Source: Candidatus Poribacteria bacterium
GTDB taxonomy: Bacteria; Poribacteria; WGA-4E; WGA-3G
Length of the DNA stretch: 37,290 nucleotides
NCBI GenBank assembly: GCA_009845545.1
Contig: VXZK01000370.1
Span: forward strand, 1-37,290
Direction: 5' to 3'
Position 1 is the first letter of the stretch, and every line of letters begins with the position of its first letter. Positions 8,243 through 16,943 of this stretch are shown piece after piece. The translations under genes were made by a program, and so were the position numbers. Under the pieces are notes generated by a model that saw nothing but the letters and a program-made list of their open reading frames with translations, was not told the DNA's origin and did no database searches.

Positions 8243-9724
8243 TCAATTTCTGAGTGTGTCCACATTCGGCAGATACCCCGGTGGAAACTGATCACTCACA
8301 GAACGTCCATCTTGGAAGAGTTGCCCCGCATCCGGATTCTCATGTTCAACAGGGGGCGGGAAGTCTCGCCATCTATTACCATCAAGTGGGCGTTCGTAAC
8401 CGTCGTCTCGGAGCCATTCAATCAAACGTTTTCGATAAGCACTCAGAATCCTACCATATCCCGAATTACCAGCAAGGCTCCGCTCGTCAAGTCTGCCGTG
8501 TATACGTCTGAAAAGCCATTCTTGCCGATCAGCGGCGGAGTAGATGTATTTGTATTCATTTGTCAGGAGCATATAGACACCTGTGCTTTCTTGTCCCAAT
8601 TGACCGACGATGGCATCTCGTTGCACATTTCCGGTGGCAAGGTCCGCGAGGTCCATACCGCTTCGATCCGTCTGTGCTGGTAACCCCGCTGCGCCGAGAC
8701 TGGTCGGTAGCACATCCACAAGACTCGTCGGTGTATCACACTGCATGCCTGCTTCAAAACGCTCGGGATAGCGGACAAGCAGTGGTATGCGGGCAGCGGC
8801 ATCAAGGAACGAGCGTTTCCCGTAGCAGTCGTAGTCCCCGAGCAGTTCGCCGTGGTCGGAAGTGTAAAGGATTAACGTGTTGTCCAACTCGCCTTCGGAT
8901 TCCAGGTAATCAAGGATCCGCCCGACCTGATAATCAATAAAGGAGATGGCTGCGTAGTAAGCAGCGCGCATCGTCCGAAGGAGATTCATATCTCGTCCTT
9001 GGTCCCGATATTTGTAGCGATTTTGGTATCGATTCCAGTAGGTATGCAGATGCTCGTAATCTGGCGGTAGGAACGGTAACGGCATCTCCGCGGTACGGTA
9101 GAGCCTGCTCCACGGCACGGGTGATTCAAACGGTGGATGTGGCTTAATAAAACTACTCCAACACAAAAACGGGCGGTCAGTATCTCGCTGTGAGAAGAAT
9201 TCAAGCGTTTTATCGCCGACCCACTGCGTATGGTGTAGACGCGCTGGGAGTTGTGAGGGTTGCGGGATATAATAGTATTCACTCCGTTCACCGTGCGGTG
9301 CTACAACATGGTCATAGCCGTTTTCACGCAGAAATTCCGTGAAATCGTCAGGACCGGCTCCCTCTTCGGAATAGTCTCGCGTCTCAAACCCCCACATTTT
9401 ACGTCCTTGCGGCGTGAAGTGCATCTTGCCGATCCCGTGTGTCTGATAGCCTACCTCATTGAGCAGCTCCATCACTGAGGTGCGATCTTGGGGCATGGCG
9501 GAATTGCTCGTGCACTCCGTCTGATGCGGCCATTGTCCGAGTAGGAAACTACAGCGCGATGCGACACATACCGGTGATGGACAATATGCCGAAGTGAAAC
9601 TTGTACCGTCTCGCACAATTCGGTCTAACGCCGGTGTCTGGATAATAGGGTTGCCGAGTGCACCAACGGTATCAAAACGCTGCTGATCGGTCATAAGATA
9701 AAGGATATTGGGCTGTTTTGTCAT
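8243..9724 (-). CDS. Sulfatase of the formylglycine-dependent type
   Basis: From the preferred start the protein has 493 residues. It begins NILYLMTDQQRFD, the metal-binding strand of the sulfatase/alkaline phosphatase superfamily. CVASR at residues 53-57 matches the C-x-(P/A)-S-R site whose Cys is converted to formylglycine, followed by GIGKMHF and TSDHGELLGD, which supply metal ligands. It therefore should hydrolyse sulfate esters, perhaps of sugars or choline-like compounds. There is no signal peptide, so a cytoplasmic location is likely. The ORF track starts 23 codons upstream; ATG at 9724 is preferred because AGGA lies 8 bases before it and homology starts there. A TTGCAT-17-TATGCT promoter lies upstream, divergent from the oxidoreductase operon. 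Confidence 0.9.
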   Translation of the reverse strand: MTKQPNILYLMTDQQRFDTVGALGNPIIQTPALDRIVRDGTSFTSAYCPSPVCVASRCSFLLGQWPHQTECTSNSAMPQDRTSVMELLNEVGYQTHGIGKMHFTPQGRKMWGFETRDYSEEGAGPDDFTEFLRENGYDHVVAPHGERSEYYYIPQPSQLPARLHHTQWVGDKTLEFFSQRDTDRPFLCWSSFIKPHPPFESPVPWSRLYRTAEMPLPFLPPDYEHLHTYWNRYQNRYKYRDQGRDMNLLRTMRAAYYAAISFIDYQVGRILDYLESEGELDNTLILYTSDHGELLGDYDCYGKRSFLDAAARIPLLVRYPERFEAGMQCDTPTSLVDVLPTSLGAAGLPAQTDRSGMDLADLATGNVQRDAIVGQLGQESTGVYMLLTNEYKYIYSAADRQEWLFRRIHGRLDERSLAGNSGYGRILSAYRKRLIEWLRDDGYERPLDGNRWRDFPPPVEHENPDAGQLFQDGRSVSDQFPPGYLPNVDTLRN

Positions 9725-9783
9725 GAGGTGTTCCTGTCCTTTCAGAGAAAATGCGTCTTGGTTTATGTCTGAAATATATGGAT

Positions 9784-9812
9784 AGCATAGCACTTTTTCG
9801 TATAGGATGCAA
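9784..9812 (-). promoter_or_regulatory. Candidate sigma-70 promoter for the sulfatase
   Basis: On the minus strand TTGCAT, a 17-bp spacer and TATGCT lie 60 bp upstream of the preferred sulfatase start. This favours the shorter protein, because the track start at 9793 would fall within the promoter itself. Confidence 0.5.
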
Positions 9813-9921
9813 CCAATGTTTTTTAATTGTTTTCGGTTATCAGTTGTCTAAAAGGGGCTTTGATAAATCACATCTCTGTGTGACGAAGGATCTTTAACTG
9901 CGTACTTCTACGCGTTTTCTG

Positions 9922-9950
9922 TTGACACTTAATGCTGTATATGGTATCAT
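9922..9950 (+). promoter_or_regulatory. Candidate sigma-70 promoter for the membrane protein-oxidoreductase operon
   Basis: TTGACA, a 17-bp spacer and TATCAT lie 64 bp upstream of the ATG at 10015. Transcription would start near 9957, in front of the small membrane gene, which supports that gene being real and first in the operon. Confidence 0.6.
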
Positions 9951-10014
9951 TTTTACTGTTAGCACGGTGTAGAAACAATCTCTCTGAATCCATTTGGAAA
10001 AATAATATAAACAG

Positions 10015-10239
10015 ATGCAAAAGTGGTATGAAAATAGAAAACTCCTGAATACATTCATTGCTTCGATGTGTGTTAGTTTTATCACCTATTTTTTCTTTCA
10101 ATGGAAATGGGGATTGCCTTTAACGCTGTTTCTTGGTACAGCGATTATGGTGAGAGGTGTCGTAAAAATCACGATGCGGATGCGAATGAATAGAGGGAAA
10201 AATGAAAAGACGAACGTTCATAAAACTGAGCGCGATTAG
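10015..10239 (+). CDS. Small two-helix membrane protein
   Basis: The 74-residue ORF has two hydrophobic stretches, about residues 11-29 (LLNTFIASMCVSFITYFFF) and 32-50, separated by a short QWKWG turn, and a strongly basic tail. That is the layout of small 2TM membrane proteins. No catalytic motif is seen. It follows a good promoter and overlaps the next gene by 38 bases in another frame; the overlap covers only its basic tail. The Shine-Dalgarno site is weak. It could anchor or assist the Tat-exported enzyme encoded next, but that is inference. The alternative is that it is a chance ORF in a leader region. Confidence 0.5.
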   Translation: MQKWYENRKLLNTFIASMCVSFITYFFFQWKWGLPLTLFLGTAIMVRGVVKITMRMRMNRGKNEKTNVHKTERD

Positions 10240-11191
10240 TGCCGCAGGGATGGTCTTACCCCTTCAACTGGAAGGATACGCAGCAGCGAAACCGCTCCTT
10301 AAACCGAGTACACTGATTACACCCAATGCAGACTTCTATATCCTGCAGATTGGGGAGCCGGTTGAGCTTGATGCTAAAACGTGGCGGATGCCAATCACTG
10401 GCTTAATCGAGACACAGATGACCTTGCGGTTTGCGGATATCACAGCGATGGAATCCGTTGAGGCGATGCGAACCTTGAAATGTATCGGTGACCCGATTGG
10501 CACGGAACAGATGAGTAATGCGAATTGGAAAGGCGTTCGACTCCGTGATCTGATTGAGAAGGTCCAACCCAAACCCGAAGCGAAAGTGGTTGTCTTCCGT
10601 TGTGCGGATGGCTATCATACGGCGATACCGTTGAAAGACGCAATGCATGAAGAAACACTCCTGGCTTACGAGATGAACGGTGTCCCGCTTCCAACTGAGC
10701 ACGGTTTCCCTATCCGACTGCTGAACCCGGGGCACTACGGCACAAAGAACCCAAAATGGATCGTGAATATCCACTTAGCAGCAGCACATGAAAGTTATTG
10801 GGAGAAACGGGGTTGGGATCCGATTGCGAATGTGAAACTTGCTACAATGATTGGCACACCGAGTGATGGTGAAGAAATTACTGGCGGCAAGGTTTATACA
10901 GTGAGCGGCGCGGCCTTCGATGCGGGCAACCATGGCGGTATCAAAAAGGTAGAAGTTAGCGTTGATTACGGGCAGACATGGGAAGCAGCAGAAATTTGGG
11001 CACAGGATACGTCACTCGCGTGGGTGCTCTGGAAATGGGATTGGCACGTCCCCGCAGAAGAGGATCCTGTCGAAATCTATGCGAGAGCGACAGCGAATAG
11101 CGGCCTCAGACAAGATGAAATCGGTATTGAAGTGGAGCCCGTTGGTGCTACGCCCTATCACATGATTGATGCGAAGATTGTGGAACCCTAA
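10202..11191 (+). CDS. Tat-exported molybdopterin oxidoreductase, sulfite oxidase family
   Basis: The 329-residue protein starts with a twin-arginine signal (KRRTFIKLSAISAAGMVLP), so it is exported folded with its cofactor. Residues about 60-215 form the sulfite oxidase-type molybdopterin domain: RTLKCIGDP supplies the Mo-ligand cysteine at residue 94, and NPGHYGTKNPKWI is the family's conserved cofactor loop. Residues about 230-320 match the Mo-cofactor dimerisation domain (VEVSVDYGQTWEAA). Family members oxidise sulfite or reduce oxidised methionine and similar S/N-oxides; the substrate is not evident. Given neighbouring sulfatases, sulfur chemistry is plausible but unproven. A GAGGG site 5 bases upstream supports the start. 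No cytochrome gene is adjacent. Confidence 0.9.
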   Translation: MKRRTFIKLSAISAAGMVLPLQLEGYAAAKPLLKPSTLITPNADFYILQIGEPVELDAKTWRMPITGLIETQMTLRFADITAMESVEAMRTLKCIGDPIGTEQMSNANWKGVRLRDLIEKVQPKPEAKVVVFRCADGYHTAIPLKDAMHEETLLAYEMNGVPLPTEHGFPIRLLNPGHYGTKNPKWIVNIHLAAAHESYWEKRGWDPIANVKLATMIGTPSDGEEITGGKVYTVSGAAFDAGNHGGIKKVEVSVDYGQTWEAAEIWAQDTSLAWVLWKWDWHVPAEEDPVEIYARATANSGLRQDEIGIEVEPVGATPYHMIDAKIVEP

Positions 11192-11214
11192 CTTTCGGTG
11201 CGGAACGACATAAT

Positions 11215-12444
11215 ATGCGCCAACTTTGGTCGGGCAAGTTTTGGCTGGCGATCGCCGCTAAAATATGCCAACTGTTTATAGTTTATCTCCCTGTCCTGCT
11301 CATCGATCTCGCTTTTAGCGGTATCATCACCAACACCTCCTTTTATACCAGTTACTTAGGGCTCTCCTCAACCTTCTTAGGCGTGCTGAAGGCAGTCATG
11401 ACTGCCTTTTTCGTGGTACTTGCGATCCCGTTCGGACGGTTATCGGATCGAATAGAGCGGCGATATGTGCTTTACGCGGCGTGTCTGGTGCTCGGTGCTG
11501 TCAGTATCGCACTACCGCTATGCCGAAACAGCCTGCACCTGATGCTTATTTTCCCCGGCATCGGTATCAGCATGGCACTTTTTTGGCCCGCTTACGAGGC
11601 GTGGCTTGCTGAACGCGAAGGTGAAGGACAACTGATCCAACGGGTTATGCTCTTTAACCTTTTCTGGAGTGTTGGTGTCACTTTAGGACCAGCACTTTCA
11701 AGTTACCTCTATGGCGATACGAACCCGTTCCGATCGTTCTATCTCGCAGCGGTCTTCAGTTTACTCACCTTAGGGACACTTGTCGCGAACAGTCTGCGAA
11801 CATCCGATGTGCCACAAACCGATGCATCCGCTGAAATCGCCTCGGAACCTCCTGAAACGCTTTATCCACCCCAACCTGTGCGAACGACCTATCTTAACCT
11901 TGCGCGGTGCGCGAATTTTACTTCGTGGTTTCTCCTTGGCGTGTTGCGTCGCCTTGCGCCGAAACTCACAAAGGAAATGGGGATACCGCCGACAACATTC
12001 GGCAACCTGATGTTGACCCTTGGCGGTATGCAGACGTTAGCCTTTCTCGTGCTTGGCACCGGCTACTCGACCCGATGGCACTACCGTTTCGCTCCCATAT
12101 TGATCGTTCAGGTGTTGGCAGTTGTCAGCTTCCTCGGAATATGGAAAATCCAACACACGACGCTCTGGGTATTCGCGTTCGGAGTCATCGGCGTGTCTGC
12201 CGCTTTCACCTATTTCAGTAGCCTCTACTACGGTTTGGATCGGCATGCGGACAAAGGAAATAAGAGCGGCTGGCATGAGGGGATATTGGGGTTAGGGATT
12301 CTGTTGGGACCACTCTTAGGGGGCATTCTGGCGGATTCGCGATTCGGGACACAGAGTCCGTATCTGCTCTGTGCAGTGGCAATCCTTATCGCTATTCTAA
12401 TAGAGGTCTTCATCTATTTTCGGGCAGGAGACCCAATCCTTTAG
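11215..12444 (+). CDS. Major facilitator superfamily transporter
   Basis: The 409-residue protein is hydrophobic along most of its length, with about 12 membrane helices in two six-helix halves and a hydrophilic central loop near residues 190-225 (rich in Pro, Glu and Ala). The loop after helix 2 carries GRLSDRIERR, the MFS motif A signature (G-x-x-x-D-R-x-x-R-R). It is a proton- or solute-coupled permease of unknown substrate, possibly an exporter. It begins 23 bp after the molybdopterin oxidoreductase and is probably the last gene of that operon. The Shine-Dalgarno site is weak. It converges with rnhB, and the intervening 156 bp contain a short inverted repeat (AGGAACG-CC-CGTTCCT at 12452-12467) without a T-run. 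Confidence 0.88.
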   Translation: MRQLWSGKFWLAIAAKICQLFIVYLPVLLIDLAFSGIITNTSFYTSYLGLSSTFLGVLKAVMTAFFVVLAIPFGRLSDRIERRYVLYAACLVLGAVSIALPLCRNSLHLMLIFPGIGISMALFWPAYEAWLAEREGEGQLIQRVMLFNLFWSVGVTLGPALSSYLYGDTNPFRSFYLAAVFSLLTLGTLVANSLRTSDVPQTDASAEIASEPPETLYPPQPVRTTYLNLARCANFTSWFLLGVLRRLAPKLTKEMGIPPTTFGNLMLTLGGMQTLAFLVLGTGYSTRWHYRFAPILIVQVLAVVSFLGIWKIQHTTLWVFAFGVIGVSAAFTYFSSLYYGLDRHADKGNKSGWHEGILGLGILLGPLLGGILADSRFGTQSPYLLCAVAILIAILIEVFIYFRAGDPIL

Positions 12445-12600
12445 GTTTGGGAGGAACGCCCGTTCCTGTAGTTAAAGTTAAGGCGTGAATCAGGCGAGGG
12501 GAGTATCCGAAACGTTGCTTATGCTACCACGCACGGATACCGCGATATTTTACTGTAGAAAACTGTTTAACTTGTGGAGTGGACGTTGGGTATACGCTTC

Positions 12601-13230
12601 TTACAGGTTTCCCAAGTCTTTAGACTTGGGTAGTTGACCTGAAAGTAGTTTAAAGGTGTGTCGATGAATATCAGAGGCACCAAACTGAGCAATCGCATGT
12701 CGATGCTGTGATGTGGGGTAGCCTTTGTGTTGGGAGAATCCGTAGTCAGGATAGGTGCGATCCAGCGCAATCATGTGTCTATCACGGGTCGTCTTGGCAA
12801 TAATGGAGGCGGCCGCAATAGAATAACTTCGACGATCGCCCTTCTTAATTGCTTCACCTTGGATATGTGTTACAGGAAAATTGATGCCGTCAACGAGGAG
12901 ATAATCGGGTTGGAGGGTGAGTTTTTCGATCGCTTGCCGCATTGCCAATAAGCTCGCTTCAAGCACATTCAACTTGTCGACAAGGTGGTTGTCCACGGAG
13001 CCAATTCCGACAGACACGGCGACACTGTAAATTTCATCGGACAAGCGGTCGCGTTGCTTGGGTGTTAACTGCTTGGAATCGTTTAAACCCTCGATCCTGC
13101 AATTGATCGGTAAAATGACTGCGGCGGCAATGACGGGACCGGCCAAAGCACCTCGGCCCGCCTCGTCAATGCCCGCAATCTGTCTATAACCGTTTTGTTG
13201 GCAATTGCGTTCAAAAACGTCCATCTCCAT
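12601..13230 (-). CDS. rnhB: Ribonuclease HII
   Basis: The 209-residue enzyme cleaves the RNA strand of RNA-DNA hybrids and starts ribonucleotide excision from DNA. AGIDEAGRGALAGPV at residues 19-33 carries the first two catalytic acids (D22, E23); the third is in YLLVDG, and ASIIAKTTRDRHM completes the active site. M1 and M3 are both possible starts. It follows rplS by 15 bp at the end of the ffh-rpsP-khpA-trmD-rplS operon, a common arrangement. The last residues (LPKSKDLGNL) are encoded within a 9-2-9 bp inverted repeat, suggesting that an intergenic repeat has extended the C-terminus. Confidence 0.95.
   Translation of the reverse strand: MEMDVFERNCQQNGYRQIAGIDEAGRGALAGPVIAAAVILPINCRIEGLNDSKQLTPKQRDRLSDEIYSVAVSVGIGSVDNHLVDKLNVLEASLLAMRQAIEKLTLQPDYLLVDGINFPVTHIQGEAIKKGDRRSYSIAAASIIAKTTRDRHMIALDRTYPDYGFSQHKGYPTSQHRHAIAQFGASDIHRHTFKLLSGQLPKSKDLGNL
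12611..12630. repeat. Inverted repeat overlapping the 3' end of rnhB
   Basis: CCCAAGTCT-TT-AGACTTGGG is a perfect 9-bp inverted repeat with a 2-base centre, flanked by an outer CAGGT...ACCTG pair. It forms a hairpin on either strand and encodes the last residues of RNase HII. There is no adjacent T-run, so it is a weak terminator candidate at best. Confidence 0.6.
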
Positions 13231-13245
13231 CTGTACTGTATCAGG

Positions 13246-13590
13246 TTATTCTCGGCGTTCTTTTACACGGGCGGCTCTACCGGTACGCTCGCGTAGGTAA
13301 TACAACTTCGCGCGCCGGACTGCGCCGTATCGGACCACCTGAATACTTTCAATATTAGGTGAATGAAGAGGGAACGTCCTTTCACTTCCGGCACCAAATG
13401 CGACGCGTCGGACAGTAAAGGTTGCCCGGAGTCCACCGTGTGCGCGACGAATAACGGTTCCTTCGTACGCCTGAATCCGTTCCTTCTGTCCTTCGCGGAT
13501 ACGTGTATTTACCTTAACAATATCCCCAGGACCAAACTCCGGGATATCGCTCTTCATATATTGATTCTCAAAAGATTCGATCAAATTCAT
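13246..13590 (-). CDS. rplS: 50S ribosomal protein L19
   Basis: The 114-residue protein matches L19 in length and motifs: [22 protein letters not shown], the core fold; [17 protein letters not shown]; and [20 protein letters not shown] at the C-terminus. L19 sits at the 30S-50S interface. One departure is [11 protein letters not shown] where most bacteria have a G-V-G-V-E-R type sequence. An AGGAGAAA site precedes the ATG. It lies 76 bp after trmD and 15 bp before rnhB, the conserved trmD-rplS-rnhB order. Confidence 0.97.
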   Translation of the reverse strand: MNLIESFENQYMKSDIPEFGPGDIVKVNTRIREGQKERIQAYEGTVIRRAHGGLRATFTVRRVAFGAGSERTFPLHSPNIESIQVVRYGAVRRAKLYYLRERTGRAARVKERRE

Positions 13591-13666
13591 TTTTATTTCT
13601 CCTTTTCGCTAACGTATAAAATCAATTTTATGATTCCGTATAAACGCAAAATACACTATTTTTGCT

Positions 13667-14395
13667 TTACTCCGCTAAACCCGCCGCTTTAAGTATTGCG
13701 GTATCTTCCTCGCTGAGTTCCAGTTTCTGGAGTAAATCTGGACGGTGTTTCGCTGTGCGTTTGAGTGCCTCGGCATACCGCCACTTCTCAATATTTTCAT
13801 GATGCCCACTGACAAGCACCTCAGGAACACGCATACCAGCAAACTCCGCAGGGCGTGTGTAGTGCGGATGGTCAAGCAATTCTTGACTAAATGAATCAAC
13901 GTGTGCAGACTCGTAATCACCAAGCGCACCCGGCAGTACACGACCGATAGCATCAATCAAAACAAGGGCTGCAATTTCACCGCCGCTCAAGACATAATCG
14001 CCGATGGAAAGTTCAGTCGTTACCAATCGGTCACGCACCCGTTCGTCAACCCCTTTATAACGCCCGCATAAAAGCAGGAGATGTGTTTCCAAAGAGAGCG
14101 ATTCCGCGACCCCTTGGGTTAAAGGTGTCCCTTGAGGGGTCAGGTAGATAATATGTGCTGTTTCTCCCGAGTTCAGCGCTGCAACCGCCGCGAAAATAGG
14201 TTCAGGTTTAAGAATCATTCCCGCGCCACCACCATAAGGATAGTCATCAACCGACTTATGTTTATCAGTTGCCCAATCGCGAAGGTTATGAAGATTAACG
14301 GTGAGTTTATCTGCCTCCTGAACACGTTTGAGGATTCCGGTCTCTAACGCCGGGGCAATTATCTCTGGAAATAGGGCGAGAACATCGATTTTCAT
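13667..14395 (-). CDS. trmD: tRNA (guanine-N1)-methyltransferase TrmD
   Basis: The 242-residue enzyme makes m1G37 in tRNAs, preventing +1 frameshifting. Visible motifs include KIDVLALFPEI at the start, YPYGGGAGM, the trefoil-knot AdoMet site LLLCGRYKGVDERV and ELSIGDYVLSGGE, and the C-terminal domain with DSFSQELLDHPHYTRP. The ORF track starts ten codons upstream (at 14425), but family homology starts at MKIDVLA, so ATG at 14395 is chosen; its Shine-Dalgarno site is weak. Upstream is a 144-bp gap before khpA, where rimM would be expected but no reading frame exists. Confidence 0.96.
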   Translation of the reverse strand: MKIDVLALFPEIIAPALETGILKRVQEADKLTVNLHNLRDWATDKHKSVDDYPYGGGAGMILKPEPIFAAVAALNSGETAHIIYLTPQGTPLTQGVAESLSLETHLLLLCGRYKGVDERVRDRLVTTELSIGDYVLSGGEIAALVLIDAIGRVLPGALGDYESAHVDSFSQELLDHPHYTRPAEFAGMRVPEVLVSGHHENIEKWRYAEALKRTAKHRPDLLQKLELSEEDTAILKAAGLAE

Positions 14396-14539
14396 TTTTA
14401 TTGGCTTTCGGCTTTCGGAAACCATCAGTCATCAGTTAAAGACGGATATGATAGTTCTGGGGGAAACACCCAAGCCAAAACACGTCTTTTCTGACTGCTA
14501 ATTGCTGAAAGGAAAACCTGAAGGTTTCTGTCCTGACTG

Positions 14540-14803
14540 CTATTCTTCAATCTGCCCATCCGGCCTCGGTTCATCAATCAACTCAAGAATCACCTTTTTA
14601 TTTGCTCGCAATCCGGCGGTATAGAGGACACTCCTAATGGCTTTCAGTGTTCGTCCGTATCTACCGATGATTTTCCCCAAATCCTCATCTGTGACAGTCA
14701 GTTCAATAATAACCACCGTTTCGCCAGTTACTTCCCGAACCACCACCTCGTCAGGATAATCAACGAGAGATTTTACGATGTATTCAATCAAATCTTTGAA
14801 CAT
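14540..14803 (-). CDS. khpA: KH-domain RNA-binding protein KhpA
   Basis: The 87-residue protein is a single KH domain with the G-x-x-G loop in GKIIGRYGRTLKAIRSVL at about residues 43-60. It matches the KhpA family, a small RNA-binding protein that partners with KhpB in many bacteria and is typically encoded between rpsP and rimM/trmD. The position here agrees. The C-terminal acidic tail (DEPRPDGQIEE) is short. The start codon follows AAGTGA. Confidence 0.93.
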   Translation of the reverse strand: MFKDLIEYIVKSLVDYPDEVVVREVTGETVVIIELTVTDEDLGKIIGRYGRTLKAIRSVLYTAGLRANKKVILELIDEPRPDGQIEE

Positions 14804-14868
14804 AGTTCACTTTCAGATTTCAGTAGATATGCCCACCGCCTGTATTTCCAACACTTGTCAAACGGGTG

Positions 14869-15279
14869 CTATTCTTCTTCATCGGCGGACTCGTCGGATG
14901 TTTCTTCAGTCAGCAGGGTATCTGCTTCAGATGCTGTTTCTTGTGCTTCCGTAGGTTCGGTATCATCCGTTTTTGCGTCTTCATCGGCGGTTTCAGTTTC
15001 CGGCATCGGTTTCCCCAATTTTTCGTATTCAAATTTCATCAAAATTCCACTTTTGGAGAGTAAACGTTTTGCCGTATCCGAGGGCTGCGCGCCCCGCCTC
15101 AACCATTTCAAAGCTTTCTCTTCATCAATGAAAACATCTGCGGGATCCGTTAACGGATTGTAATGGCCGAGACGTTCTAAAAACACGCCATCTCTCTGCG
15201 CTCGTGCGTCAGCCGCGACGAGCCGATAAAAAGGACGTTTCTTTCTACCGTGTCGTTGTAATCTAATTCTAACTGCCAA
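14869..15279 (-). CDS. rpsP: 30S ribosomal protein S16 with a long acidic tail
   Basis: Residues 1-90 are typical S16 ([23 protein letters not shown] near the start; [19 protein letters not shown]). S16 is an assembly protein of the 30S body. The protein is 136 residues, whereas S16 is usually about 80-90; the extra 45 residues are almost all Glu, Asp, Thr, Ala and Ser, ending SDESADEEE. The start codon is TTG, with an ideal AGGAGG 6 bases upstream, so the non-ATG start is well supported. It lies 61 bp after ffh. Confidence 0.96.
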   Translation of the reverse strand: MAVRIRLQRHGRKKRPFYRLVAADARAQRDGVFLERLGHYNPLTDPADVFIDEEKALKWLRRGAQPSDTAKRLLSKSGILMKFEYEKLGKPMPETETADEDAKTDDTEPTEAQETASEADTLLTEETSDESADEEE

Positions 15280-15340
15280 AAAATACCTCCTAATGGTATC
15301 TGTGCCGCTTTCTTTTATGGACAGGCGTTCTTACCTATCG

Positions 15341-16756
15341 CTATTTGCGGCGTTTGCGCTTCCGGGGCTTTCGTGACGCCTTCCGCTTCGGACGAGGCAT
15401 TGCGCCGATCTTCCGCCCCATCTTTTTGTTTAAAGATGCTCCCATTTGCGGCATTGCCATTGCCGCTTGCTGGTTTAACATACGGTTCATCATTTGGAGT
15501 TGTGAAACCAGCATATTTATCTGATTTACAGTCGTGCCGCTTCCTTTGGAAATACGGAGTTTTCGACTTCTATCTAACAGTCGAGGGGCCTTTCGTTCCT
15601 CAAGCGTCATTGATTGAATGATCGCTTTTGCGGTTCGCAAATGGCTTTCGTCTGGTGTAAGGTTCTTGACAGGCAACTGGTTCTTAAAGGGCATTAGATC
15701 CATCAATTGGTCCAAAGGTCCCATATTTTTCAGCTGCTCAAGTTGTGTAAGAAAATCGTTAAAATCGAGCCCTTTGTTTTCTACAAGTTTACGCTCAAGT
15801 TCCTTCGCCTGATCTTCGGTGAAGACTTCCTCCGCCTTTTCAAGCAGCGTTTGGAAATCGCCTTGTCCGAGAATCCGAGAAGACATCCGTTCTGGATGAA
15901 ATTCTTCAAGGGATGCTGCCTCAATTTTCTCGCCGACACCGATGAATTTGATCGGTTTCTCTGTGATGTGCCGAATCGAAAGTGCTGCACCGCCGCGAGC
16001 GTCTCCATCCATTTTCGTCAGTATAACACCGTCAATGTCGAGGGCGTTGTTGAAGTTCTCTGCTACATTTACGGCATCTTGTCCGGTCATCGCATCAACG
16101 ATGAGCAAAATTTCAGAAGGGTTGACCTGCGCTCTAATTTGTCGAAGTTCACCCATCAATTCATCATCGACATGCAAACGCCCGGCAGTGTCAATAATAA
16201 CGCAGTTATGTCCGTGTGCTAAAGCCTCTTTGACAGCTGCCTCCGCGATCTCGACTGGAGTAACCGCTGTTCCCATTGAAAACACCGGCGTTTCCGTCTG
16301 TTCACCGAGCACTTGTAACTGCTTAATAGCAGCGGGACGATATACATCGGCCGCAACGAGGAGCGGCTTCCGTCCCTCTTTGCGAAATCTAAGGGCTAAT
16401 TTCGCTGCCACAGTGGTTTTACCGGCACCTTGTAAGCCGACAAGCATCACGACTGTCGGACCGTTGGGCGCGATTTGAATCTTTTCCGCCCTGTTGCCCA
16501 TCAATTGGGTCAGTTCTTCGCCGATAATTCGGGCGATCTGCAACTCAGGTGTAAGGCTACCTAACACCTCTTGACCGAGGGCACGCACCTTAATCCGCTC
16601 TATAAACTCACGTGTGACTTTATAGTTAACATCAGCCTCCAGAAAAGCGCGCCGCACCTCACGCAAGGTGTCAGAGATATTGTTCTCTGTAAGTTTCCCT
16701 TGCCCTTTGAGTTTTTTGAAAGTGCTTTGCAACCTATCGTTTAAGCTCTCAAACAT
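15341..16756 (-). CDS. ffh: Signal recognition particle GTPase Ffh
   Basis: The 471-residue protein has the N-domain helices, the SRP GTPase domain (P-loop VGLQGAGKTT at about residues 106-115, DTAGR, TKMDGDARGG) and the Met-rich M domain (about 300-435) that binds 4.5S RNA and signal sequences. The C-terminal 35 residues are extremely basic (PRPKRKASRKPRKRKRRK). It delivers nascent membrane and secreted proteins to FtsY/SecYEG. It is first in the ffh-rpsP-khpA-trmD-rplS-rnhB transcription unit, driven by a consensus promoter at 16915-16943; AAGGA lies 10 bases before the ATG. Confidence 0.97.
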   Translation of the reverse strand: MFESLNDRLQSTFKKLKGQGKLTENNISDTLREVRRAFLEADVNYKVTREFIERIKVRALGQEVLGSLTPELQIARIIGEELTQLMGNRAEKIQIAPNGPTVVMLVGLQGAGKTTVAAKLALRFRKEGRKPLLVAADVYRPAAIKQLQVLGEQTETPVFSMGTAVTPVEIAEAAVKEALAHGHNCVIIDTAGRLHVDDELMGELRQIRAQVNPSEILLIVDAMTGQDAVNVAENFNNALDIDGVILTKMDGDARGGAALSIRHITEKPIKFIGVGEKIEAASLEEFHPERMSSRILGQGDFQTLLEKAEEVFTEDQAKELERKLVENKGLDFNDFLTQLEQLKNMGPLDQLMDLMPFKNQLPVKNLTPDESHLRTAKAIIQSMTLEERKAPRLLDRSRKLRISKGSGTTVNQINMLVSQLQMMNRMLNQQAAMAMPQMGASLNKKMGRKIGAMPRPKRKASRKPRKRKRRK

Positions 16757-16914
16757 TGTTTCTGTGTCCTTTTTCTGTAGGTGCGGTTGTGCTCGTAATT
16801 TCTATTTGGTGCCTAAAATGGGCAATTGCCGAGATGTATTATTTGCAGCTTTATCAAAGCAGTGTAGCAAAATGCGAAGAAATGTGTAAAGACACACTAA
16901 CCCCTAATTATAAA

Positions 16915-16943
16915 ATTATAGCAAATTTAACGGCTGATGTCAA
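16915..16943 (-). promoter_or_regulatory. Consensus sigma-70 promoter for the ffh-rpsP operon
   Basis: Minus strand TTGACA, a 17-bp spacer and TATAAT match the consensus at every position. Transcription would start near 16908, about 150 nt before the ffh start. Confidence 0.75.

Noticed and set aside
12452-12467. AGGAACG-CC-CGTTCCT as terminator for the MFS gene
   Set aside because: Stem of 7 bp with a 2-base loop and no T-run; too weak to call.
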